Source: Treponema sp. UBA3870 (GTDB taxonomy: Bacteria > Spirochaetota > Spirochaetia > Treponematales > Treponemataceae). Taken from it: a stretch of 5,329 bases of DNA. The DNA lies in contig DGGQ01000174.1 of assembly GCA_002392275.1 (NCBI GenBank), forward strand, positions 1 through 5,329, read 5' to 3'. How positions within the stretch are numbered: the stretch's first letter is position 1; every line of letters starts with the position of its first letter. Shown here in pieces: positions 1 through 5,329 of this stretch. The notes under the pieces are model-generated. The model was not told the origin of the DNA, did no database searches, and was given only the letters and a program-made list of their open reading frames with translations. The position numbers and the translations under genes are program-made.

Positions 1-1
1 A

Positions 2-214
2 CCTCTTGAAGCACCGGACGCATTGCCCGGAACGAAGGTCGTCCTTGATGGGGCAGATCCGAACGCAGAAAAACCATCCGAAATTACAGCGGACGATTTC
101 TTCAAGGTGGAGATAAAGGTTGTAGAAAACAGCGTGCAGATTTCTGGAAAAAATCTTGTCGTTAACGGAAAACCAATTTCAACCAAATTCACCAAAAACG
201 GGGAGGTCCATTAA
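2..214 (+). CDS. C-terminal part of an unrecognised protein (5' end outside window)
   Basis: The frame is open from the window edge to the TAA at 212-214, giving about 70 residues (PLEAPDALPG... to ...FTKNGEVH). A TTG at 23-25 lies in frame but has no Shine-Dalgarno before it, so I treat the gene as truncated by the window edge rather than starting there. The visible part has no membrane segment. It has a Pro/Ala/Asp-rich stretch, then an alternating hydrophobic/polar stretch (FKVEIKVVENSVQISGKN) followed by LVVNGKPIS, which reads like beta-strands and turns. The ending faintly recalls the C-terminal beta segment of ExbD/TolR-type proteins, but that is only a shape impression and no family is assigned. 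Its stop codon directly abuts the start of the FemAB gene, so the two are very probably co-transcribed and translationally coupled. Confidence 0.6.
   Translation, partial: PLEAPDALPGTKVVLDGADPNAEKPSEITADDFFKVEIKVVENSVQISGKNLVVNGKPISTKFTKNGEVH
201..206 (+). promoter_or_regulatory. Shine-Dalgarno selecting the TTG start of the FemAB gene
   Basis: GGGAGG lies inside the last codons of the upstream gene, 8 nt before the TTG at 215. This spacing supports TTG as the real start even though it is a rare initiator. The TTG immediately follows the upstream TAA, so a terminating ribosome could reinitiate here. Confidence 0.75.
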
Positions 215-1312
215 TTGACCGGGCAGCGTTTTTTGCAGACGGAGTTCTGGGCTGATTTTAAATCCAACCACGGATGGAGCCGACTCTTTTTCAAAAAATC
301 AAGCGACGGGTCCCTTGAAAAACTGGAGCACTACCCTTCGGACTTGACTGACGGTGAAAGGCTCACGGTTTTAATCCGCCGCGTGAAATTTTTCAACATC
401 GCCTACATCCCGATGGCACCGGAATTTGCGGAAAGAAATCCAGAGGACAAAGTGGAGTCCGGCGCAATAAAAGATTATTTCGGCGCAATTGAAAATTTGA
501 CACGGGAACTAAAAAAATATCTTCCCCCAAGAACGCTGTTCGTCAGGTTCGATGTGCCTGTTGATTTTACCGACATCGAAGAAAAAAATTCTTTTGTAAA
601 ATCAAGCCGCGGTGGCAGGGGCAAAAAAAGCCGCGTGGACATACAGCCGCCGGACACAGTTCTTCTTTCTCTGGACAAAACCGGGGACGAGCTTCTGCAG
701 GAGATGAAAAGCAAGTGGAGATATAACATCCGCCTTGCATCAAAAAAGGGTGTGGAAGTTTCAAAGTTCAGGGCCGGGGACGAAGGATTTCAGGAAGCCT
801 TTGACCGTTTCTATGAACTTTTCGAGCAGACAAGCAAAAGGGACGGCGTAAGTTTCCATGCAAAATCCTACTACATGGATCTTCTTTCACGTGGCGCAAA
901 GGATGATGGCGGCACTCCCCTTGTGACCCTGTATCTTGCCAGACACGAGGATGACTATCTTGCGGGGATTATAACTTTGTTCTGCAAAAGGGAAGCTGTA
1001 TATCTTTATGGCGCAAGCGGAAATGTCAAGCGAAATCTTATGCCCGCGTACCTTCTTCAGTGGACAGCAATAAGCGATGCCAAAGAATACGGTTGCCCGG
1101 TATACGATTTTTACGGATGCCCGCCAACAGATGACGAAAACCATCCAATGCACGGTCTCTATCTTTTCAAGACCGGGTTCGGTGGAAAACTTATCCACAG
1201 ACCGGGAAGCTATGACTTTAAACTTTCGTGGCTCTACAATTTTTACGAGGCCGCAGAAAAATTCAGGGCATGGTGGTTCAAGGTTCTGGTCAAGAGGCTC
1301 CACGGAAGATAG
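215..1312 (+). CDS. FemAB/FemX-family aminoacyl (peptidyl) transferase, peptidoglycan cross-bridge type
   Basis: A 365-residue cytosolic protein of the FemABX family. Members use aminoacyl-tRNA to add amino acids to the lipid II stem peptide and have two GNAT-like subdomains. The N-terminus (RFLQTEFWADFKSNHGW, residues 5-21) is the usual family opening, which supports the TTG start. Further hallmarks are the basic helix MKSKWRYNIRLASKKGV (164-180), the GISF-like GVSFH (211-215), the second GNAT fold around LAGIITLFCKREAVYLYGAS (249-268), and the signature YDFYGCPP...HGLYLFKTGFGG (297-324). The length is close to short bacterial FemAB proteins that lack the coiled-coil arm. A basic Gly/Arg/Lys stretch (129-140) interrupts the region before IQPPDTVLL and may be a lineage insertion. 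Treponemal peptidoglycan is reported to contain ornithine and glycine, so addition of glycine to the stem is a plausible role, but the substrate cannot be read from the sequence. The gene is coupled to its upstream neighbour and converges on the minus-strand operon. Confidence 0.9.
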   Translation: MTGQRFLQTEFWADFKSNHGWSRLFFKKSSDGSLEKLEHYPSDLTDGERLTVLIRRVKFFNIAYIPMAPEFAERNPEDKVESGAIKDYFGAIENLTRELKKYLPPRTLFVRFDVPVDFTDIEEKNSFVKSSRGGRGKKSRVDIQPPDTVLLSLDKTGDELLQEMKSKWRYNIRLASKKGVEVSKFRAGDEGFQEAFDRFYELFEQTSKRDGVSFHAKSYYMDLLSRGAKDDGGTPLVTLYLARHEDDYLAGIITLFCKREAVYLYGASGNVKRNLMPAYLLQWTAISDAKEYGCPVYDFYGCPPTDDENHPMHGLYLFKTGFGGKLIHRPGSYDFKLSWLYNFYEAAEKFRAWWFKVLVKRLHGR

Positions 1313-1318
1313 TATCCG

Positions 1319-3124
1319 CTACCTTCCCTTTCTTGTCGGAATCAGCATGAAATTTACAGTCTTCTCCATGGCGCGTCCGGATGCCAAATCAATTGGCCAG
1401 TAGAATCTTATGTTCTGGATTCTGCCGCAATGGTCCGCATCCTTTGGGACCTCGTTTCCAGCGACAAACCCCGCTTCCTCGTTTGGTTCAAAAAGCATGG
1501 TCATTTTTCCCGCCGAATCAAGAATCTGGAGCATGGACACGCCTTTTTTCAGAACACACTTGTCCTTCTGCGGAACAATTCTGTTTCCATCCTGAATCAG
1601 CTCCAAATCAAACTGGTCCACATCACCCTTTTGAAAATCGGTCTGAGAAAGTCCGAACGAAACAGAAAAATATGCCTTCAGCTGGAACGGGCTAAGATTT
1701 TTTAGGATGTACTGAATCATCAGGCCGCTTGACGAGACTATTATCTTTTTTTGCAGCGACACAGGCATTTTTAGCTGGGAGAAAATTCCTTCCGACTCAA
1801 GAAAGATGTCCTTGCGCTTGCTGTCAAATTTTTTTTCGGAAAAAAGAATGTCGCCCCAGTACAAATCATTTTCGGACGAGAGAATCTTTTCAGGCTCCCT
1901 TTCGGAAAGAGTTTCGACCATAAAGCTGCCGCGTGAAGCAAGAGAGTCGGTGTAGTTCACTCCGCTTGAAAGGATGTTCAAATCGCACACACGCCCTCCG
2001 ACCGGTGAGATTACCGCATTGAAATGCTCCGCCTGGTAAACATATTCACTGAATCCGTCGCTGTTGTAGTCAAAGGAAGTCAGCACCTCAATAAACTGAC
2101 CGCTCTCCCTAAGACAACGCTCGGCTTCGTTCAAAAGTTTGTAGGCAGTCTGCCGTCCCCTTGGAGATGCCCCAGGTGAAATCAAAAAGGAGCCGCACTG
2201 CGCTTCCCAAAGTTTTTCCTGCGCAGCCTTTTTCCGCATTTTGTCTTTTCCATGTGACTGCGAAATCAGCATACCAATGTAGACAATCCGCTCGTAAAGA
2301 TGCATTGATTCGGGATTGTCGAAAAGATAGTCGTGGATTGTCGTGTAATTTTTTTTGGAAGAAGGATTTTTTTTCATGCCGGAACCAATAAACGCGCGCC
2401 TGTATGCCGAGCATGACTTCAGATACAGCATGGGAGTTGAAAGAACTTTGCCGTCGTTATACGAAAGAAGCTCCGAAAGAAATTTTTTGTCCGCAATGTG
2501 CAGGGCCTGCTCCATGTCAAGCTCCACACACAAAAGAGAGTCCTGCGAGGAATCAAGAACACGGCCACTCCATGAAACAAAATTCTCATCGGGCATTGGT
2601 GCGGAAGATTTTTTTGTCAAAAGAACCTTGACGCTTTTTCCGTAGTCCGAAACAATCAGGGGAACCGATGTACCATAATTTGGCGCAAGACTTTCATCAA
2701 GAAACACGTACTCAAATCCACATGCCTTGATGGACTGAATCAATGAGCCATCCCAGATGCTTCCATAAAGGGATATACCCCTGGGACGTTTACCGATAGC
2801 GACACGCAAAAGGGATGTCATCTTTTCAATCTGGCCGCTGCGGTCCGACGGCTGCAACAGAGGTAGGATTGGAGAAAAAAAACCTCCACCCAAAAACTCA
2901 ACCTGGGAGCGCGCGACTATCTCCTTCAAAAGCTCAATGGCCTCCGGAAATTTTTCGTTGTAGTATTCCAGAACCGAACCGGGAAGAGAGATTGAAAGCA
3001 AAAAATCTGGAAAGGCATAGAGGGCCTTCAAAAGTTTTTTCAGACCGTTCTGATAGAACCTGTCCAGCTCAACCTTGTCCGAGTAATCCAGATAATTCAA
3101 ATCCAAATGAAAGCAGACCGCCAT
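1319..3124 (-). CDS. GH57-like protein (4-alpha-glucanotransferase fold) lacking the catalytic glutamate
   Basis: A 601-residue protein with the full layout of GH57 4-alpha-glucanotransferases (about 650 residues): an N-terminal (beta/alpha)7 domain (about 1-240), a DUF1925-like linker with LWEAQC (305-310), and a DUF1926-like beta-sandwich from about 343 (FDYNSDGFSEYV 351-362, SPVGGRVCDLN 373-383, VNYTDSLASRGS 389-400). The family relationship is clear from LPGSVLEYYNEKFP, EFLGGGFFSPILPL and GFEYVFLDE. Catalytic positions are degenerate. The HNHQP motif is replaced by HLDLN. The Glu of the GxYEP motif is Ser (GFFSP). The nucleophile block WLTERVW reads SLYGSIW, with Gly121 at the glutamate position. 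The region-IV aspartate appears kept (ELDMEQ, Asp203). It is therefore probably inactive as a glycosidase/transferase, perhaps a sugar-binding or structural protein. There is no signal peptide. It is the last visible gene of the rnf-like operon. ATG 3124 is preferred over TTG 3130 on ribosome-binding-site spacing. Two A8 tracts in the sense strand flank KNPSSKK (252-258). Confidence 0.85.
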   Translation of the reverse strand: MAVCFHLDLNYLDYSDKVELDRFYQNGLKKLLKALYAFPDFLLSISLPGSVLEYYNEKFPEAIELLKEIVARSQVEFLGGGFFSPILPLLQPSDRSGQIEKMTSLLRVAIGKRPRGISLYGSIWDGSLIQSIKACGFEYVFLDESLAPNYGTSVPLIVSDYGKSVKVLLTKKSSAPMPDENFVSWSGRVLDSSQDSLLCVELDMEQALHIADKKFLSELLSYNDGKVLSTPMLYLKSCSAYRRAFIGSGMKKNPSSKKNYTTIHDYLFDNPESMHLYERIVYIGMLISQSHGKDKMRKKAAQEKLWEAQCGSFLISPGASPRGRQTAYKLLNEAERCLRESGQFIEVLTSFDYNSDGFSEYVYQAEHFNAVISPVGGRVCDLNILSSGVNYTDSLASRGSFMVETLSEREPEKILSSENDLYWGDILFSEKKFDSKRKDIFLESEGIFSQLKMPVSLQKKIIVSSSGLMIQYILKNLSPFQLKAYFSVSFGLSQTDFQKGDVDQFDLELIQDGNRIVPQKDKCVLKKGVSMLQILDSAGKMTMLFEPNEEAGFVAGNEVPKDADHCGRIQNIRFYWPIDLASGRAMEKTVNFMLIPTRKGR

Positions 3125-3133
3125 GGGCAAATG

Positions 3134-3137
3134 TCCT
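3134..3137 (-). promoter_or_regulatory. Shine-Dalgarno deciding the GH57-like start
   Basis: AGGA on the minus strand lies 9 nt before ATG 3124 but only 3 nt before the alternative in-frame TTG at 3130, so the ATG is the better start. The core overlaps the stop codon of the rnfA-like gene (TAGGA), consistent with reinitiation after termination. Confidence 0.6.
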
Positions 3138-3687
3138 AAAGTCGTCCGGGATTAAGCCATGAAACATTCCATGACAACAAAATCAACGAGACCACCGCAA
3201 GGCTCACAAAAAGCAGCGAAAGATTGCGGACATTTTTTGTCGGCGCGTTCATCTCAATTCTTTTTCTAAGACTGTAGAAGAACGGTATGCAGATGAAGTA
3301 CGCCACCATGCAGAACAGAGAATTCAAAAGAGCCTCCCAGATTGACATGGCCTCGGTCACTCCAATCACAACGCACATAAGCTCGACCGCGGAATCAATC
3401 ATGGAAGTCCGCTCGGATACCCTGACAACAAGCTCCATGAAGACATTTATCAAAGCGATTATGATGATTGCAATGAACGGTCCAAGCTCCCCGAAATTGA
3501 TTTTCACAAGCTGCGCGGTTATAAGATAGCACAGAAGTGAGGAGACGGAAATTGTTATCGAAAACTTGCAGATTTCTGTCAAAATATTTTTTGGCTTCCT
3601 GCTTTTCATCAATGCCTTGTGTAGTCCAAGACCGTAGACAAAAACTGCGGAGCTAAAGAAAACATAGTAAAGGAAATTAGTCAACAT
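3136..3687 (-). CDS. rnfA: RnfA-like membrane subunit of an Rnf/Nqr-type complex
   Basis: A 183-residue polytopic membrane protein, close to the usual RnfA/NqrE length of about 190. Six hydrophobic segments are visible near 4-22, 38-60, 66-88, 97-113, 117-138 and 155-176. The C-terminal part (SLRKRIEMNAPTKNVRNLSL, 139-158, then a last helix) matches the RnfA pattern of a cytosolic RERLELADVPKPF-type loop. Positive loops at 24-34, 89-93 and 141-154 place both termini outside, the known RnfA orientation opposite to RnfE. RnfA and RnfE normally hold a membrane [2Fe-2S] cluster with two Cys each. Here the first site (GLCPFLGVSRK in typical RnfA) aligns with GLHKALMKSRK, giving His23 in place of Cys. 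The second (NCAVLGV) is kept as MCVVIGV with Cys105. The start overlaps the rnfE end by 11 nt, with GGAGG at 3694-3698, 6 nt before the ATG. Confidence 0.82.
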   Translation of the reverse strand: MLTNFLYYVFFSSAVFVYGLGLHKALMKSRKPKNILTEICKFSITISVSSLLCYLITAQLVKINFGELGPFIAIIIIALINVFMELVVRVSERTSMIDSAVELMCVVIGVTEAMSIWEALLNSLFCMVAYFICIPFFYSLRKRIEMNAPTKNVRNLSLLFVSLAVVSLILLSWNVSWLNPGRL

Positions 3688-4657
3688 CCGTTTCCTCCAA
3701 TAGCTTCTGAAGATTTAAGAGACTTGGCGCGTCCGGGAAATTTTTTGACGGAGCAAATGGACCAACATTCTCCTTGTCGAATGGATTTTCAAGCACAGGC
3801 TTGTCGGGTCGGGCATCATCCTTTTTCTCTTCGTCGGAAGAATGTTCCTCGATGTATTGGACCGATGGTTCGTCTGTAGAACCCGAATCAGCTTTCGGTG
3901 GATTTTCGTCCGAATTCCTGTGAGAAGATTTTTCTTCATGCACATTTTCAAGCGGGGGTTCATTTTTTGTCGCAGGTTCCGGCTGTGGATTTTCTACCAG
4001 AGTCTCCGGCCTGGTCTTTTCCTCGGAAACATTTTTTTCAGCGCCATCAAGAGCCTTGTCCCTTCGTCTGTCCCACCTGAGTCCGAACTTGTTGATTATA
4101 AATGTGCAGGCCGCAAGCGAGATGAACGCACCCGGGACTGAAGCAAGAAGCACCGTCACAAATTTGAATCCCTCGACTTTTGGAATGATGTGGATTTCAA
4201 AAATTCCGTTGTGCGCTGGAAGGGTTATTGTTCCGTAGCCAAGCAGGTCCCGAAGGAAAAACACAATCGCTATTGGAAGAGAAATCGAGAGAGTTGTCAT
4301 GCAATTTTTTTTCACATCGGAAACAAGCGATGCGGATTTTTTTTCAGCAAGGGTTCCGAGCAAAAAAGCTGACACGGCGGGAAGATAGACCGCATAGCCA
4401 AGTGTGAATGCCATCAGAGGGCTTATCATTATGAGAAGCTGCTTGAAGAATATCGACACGGCCACCATTATGATTGGAACCATTGCGTTCTGGAATTCCT
4501 CAATCCTGATTTTTGAAAGCAATGCCCTTGACAAAGTTCCAAGAGACATCAGCAGAATGAATTCGACAAGCATCACAATCCCGTATGCAAATCTGCCCGG
4601 AACTGGAATCAGCAGAACGAGCGCGACCGAAAGAAACATAAATATATTTCTGTTCAC
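3677..4657 (-). CDS. rnfE: RnfE-like membrane subunit with a long charged C-terminal tail
   Basis: A 326-residue protein: an RnfE/NqrD-like membrane domain (about 1-190) with six hydrophobic segments, then a tail of about 130 residues absent from ordinary RnfE (about 200-230 residues). Family marks are LPAVSAFLLGTLAE (92-105, matching IPLIVTNCIVIGRAE), FFLRDLLGYGTITLP (133-147, matching REILGNGTLF) and ASVPGAFISLA (172-182). Positive residues at 44-51, 106-117 and 194-201 indicate cytoplasmic termini, the expected RnfE topology. Neither cluster cysteine is present: there is no GLCP motif near residues 12-24, and the second site reads SAF instead of TNC. The only cysteines are 119 and 184, outside the motifs. 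The tail is rich in Glu, Asp, Lys, Pro and Ser, is predicted disordered, and ends in a possible short helix (SLLNLQKLLEETD). The start is GTG, overlapping the preceding TGA by 4 nt. Confidence 0.8.
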   Translation of the reverse strand: MNRNIFMFLSVALVLLIPVPGRFAYGIVMLVEFILLMSLGTLSRALLSKIRIEEFQNAMVPIIMVAVSIFFKQLLIMISPLMAFTLGYAVYLPAVSAFLLGTLAEKKSASLVSDVKKNCMTTLSISLPIAIVFFLRDLLGYGTITLPAHNGIFEIHIIPKVEGFKFVTVLLASVPGAFISLAACTFIINKFGLRWDRRRDKALDGAEKNVSEEKTRPETLVENPQPEPATKNEPPLENVHEEKSSHRNSDENPPKADSGSTDEPSVQYIEEHSSDEEKKDDARPDKPVLENPFDKENVGPFAPSKNFPDAPSLLNLQKLLEETDVD

Positions 4658-5166
4658 TTTGACTCCTCCTTGGAACGAATGTTTTTGGTCGCCCCCAATA
4701 TTTTTGGAATCCGTCCCTCCCAGTAAGGAATCTGTGACCCCTTGACCGCGGGACCAATAATATCCTCGGCAATTCCTTTCAAATCGGCAAAACCAACGAA
4801 GCTTGCCCTCTTGTTTTCTTCATTATAAATAAACACAGCAGGAAGAGGACCGTAGAGTGTCGAGACCCTTACAACCACCCCATGTTTTTCCGGCTCGTTG
4901 AGTGTGAAAGACACAAGACTTGCGGACACGCCACTGTGAATCTTGTCCATATCGCCAATGCTGTATTCCAAATCATTTTCGGCAAGGACCACACGCACCT
5001 GCTCCGCCATTCCATCGGACCACGACTTGCGGGAAAGAAATGTGAACAAAAACAGAAGCCCCAGAAGAACAAGGACAGTCCCGGCCGCTATGGCAAATTT
5101 TATAAGAAGCTCTTTATTTATTTCTGTTGTGCGACGGATTTTTCCATCGGCAAGTTCGTCAGACAT
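4654..5166 (-). CDS. rnfG: RnfG-position protein: single membrane anchor, periplasmic domain, degenerate FMN motif
   Basis: A 170-residue protein with a short charged cytosolic N-terminus, one strong membrane helix (about 20-44, ending FLSRKSW) and a periplasmic domain of about 125 residues. This layout, and its place between rnfD-like and rnfE-like genes, fits RnfG, which carries a covalently bound FMN and is usually somewhat longer. Sequence similarity is weak. The segment RVSTLYGPLPAVFIYNEENK (100-119) resembles the strand pair around GYGGPI in RnfG. The flavinylation motif Dxx(S/T)GA(T/S) is not intact: the nearest match is PKILGAT (154-160), with Pro for Asp and Leu for Ser/Thr but GAT kept at the expected C-terminal position. 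It may be a flavin-free RnfG relative or a replacement subunit. The ATG has a very strong ribosome-binding site (AAAGGAGG at 5173-5180, 6-nt spacing) and overlaps the preceding gene by 8 nt. Confidence 0.62.
   Translation of the reverse strand: MSDELADGKIRRTTEINKELLIKFAIAAGTVLVLLGLLFLFTFLSRKSWSDGMAEQVRVVLAENDLEYSIGDMDKIHSGVSASLVSFTLNEPEKHGVVVRVSTLYGPLPAVFIYNEENKRASFVGFADLKGIAEDIIGPAVKGSQIPYWEGRIPKILGATKNIRSKEESK
4665..4670 (-). promoter_or_regulatory. Shine-Dalgarno selecting the GTG start of rnfE-like
   Basis: AGGAGG on the minus strand ends 7 nt before the GTG at 4657. It supports this non-ATG start over the in-frame ATG at codon 7. The GTGA overlap with the upstream stop indicates translational coupling. 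Confidence 0.75.
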
Positions 5167-5329
5167 TCTCTGCCTCCTTTATGGCCTGGATTCTTGGACT
5201 AAGCACGGACTGGAACCTTTTTCTTGCCATGCGGCTCTCAAATATCTGGACCAGAGTGGAGACCAGATTCATTATCAAAATCATGAACGCATATCCCGCG
5301 GTGGAATTTCCGTAGCCCATAACAAGGAA
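5159..5329 (-). CDS. rnfD: C-terminus of an RnfD/NqrB-like membrane subunit (5' part outside window)
   Basis: The minus-strand frame is open from the window edge to a TGA at 5161-5159, giving 56 residues that begin FLVMGYGNSTAGYAF. The segment GYGNSTAGYAFMILIMNLVS, followed by a basic cytosolic end (SRMARKRFQSVLSPRIQ), matches the last membrane helix and tail of RnfD/NqrB (typically GGYPxGVAFAxLLMNxxxPLID). RnfD is the large membrane subunit that holds a covalent FMN and riboflavin in canonical complexes; the flavin motif would lie upstream, outside this window. The identification rests on this short segment plus the gene order D-G-E-A. It has no in-window start, and its end overlaps the next gene by 8 nt. 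Confidence 0.72.
   Translation of the reverse strand, partial: FLVMGYGNSTAGYAFMILIMNLVSTLVQIFESRMARKRFQSVLSPRIQAIKEAENV

Noticed and set aside
611..640. Possible hairpin from GCCGCGG and CCGCG repeats within FemAB
   Set aside because: It lies within codons for a Gly/Arg/Lys-rich stretch, the stem is short and imperfect, and no regulatory role is supported.
887..1303. 138-codon open frame on the minus strand inside the FemAB gene
   Set aside because: It is antisense to a gene with clear family motifs along its length. Its translation shows no recognisable domain.
1077..1403. 108-codon plus-strand frame spanning the FemAB end and the start of the convergent gene
   Set aside because: It is out of frame with FemAB and runs into antisense of the GH57-like gene. 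It has no convincing ribosome-binding site or family features.
3124..3130. TTG at 3130 as the start of the GH57-like gene
   Set aside because: The AGGA core would be only 3 nt away, too close. ATG 3124 has 9-nt spacing and still begins at the first conserved strand.
2815..3162. 115-codon plus-strand frame opposite the 5' end of the GH57-like gene
   Set aside because: It is low-complexity shadow coding opposite a conserved domain, without family similarity.
4882..5202. 106-codon plus-strand frame opposite the rnfG-like gene
   Set aside because: It is antisense to a membrane-anchored protein with a strong ribosome-binding site and operon coupling, so the minus-strand gene is the real one.

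Overview
The window looks like chromosomal DNA of a spirochaete, most likely a Treponema. The basis is gene content and style rather than a match I could run: a FemAB-family peptidyltransferase, a divergent Rnf-type cluster and a GH57-like protein, at moderate G+C with many A/T homopolymer runs. No species is claimed. I see no RNA gene, insertion sequence, CRISPR array, origin or attachment site. The DNA is almost fully coding; the largest intergenic gap is about 11 nt.

Plus strand, left part (1-1312): the 3' end of an unrecognised gene is followed, with no gap, by a complete FemAB-type aminoacyl/peptidyl transferase that starts at TTG right after the upstream TAA. This enzyme class adds amino acids to the peptidoglycan stem or cross-bridge.

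Minus strand (5329 down to 1319): a tightly coupled operon read leftward. In transcription order it holds the 3' end of an rnfD/nqrB-like gene, an rnfG-position gene with one membrane anchor, an rnfE-like gene, an rnfA-like gene and a GH57-like gene. Junctions overlap by 8, 4 and 11 nt, then comes an 11-nt gap. Strong Shine-Dalgarno sequences precede rnfG, rnfE and rnfA, and a weaker one precedes the GH57-like gene. The promoter lies outside the window. The operon and the FemAB gene converge with 6 bp between stop codons and no visible terminator.

The main point of interest is that this Rnf-like module keeps the membrane architecture of Rnf/Nqr but appears to have lost most of its recognisable redox sites. 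Three of the four expected RnfA/RnfE cysteine ligands are not found. The RnfG-like protein has only a GAT remnant of the flavinylation motif. RnfE carries a roughly 130-residue charged cytoplasmic tail. The slot where rnfB usually follows rnfA holds a GH57-fold protein that has itself lost the catalytic glutamate. The operon may therefore encode a repurposed membrane complex with a pseudoenzyme partner; that functional reading is inference.
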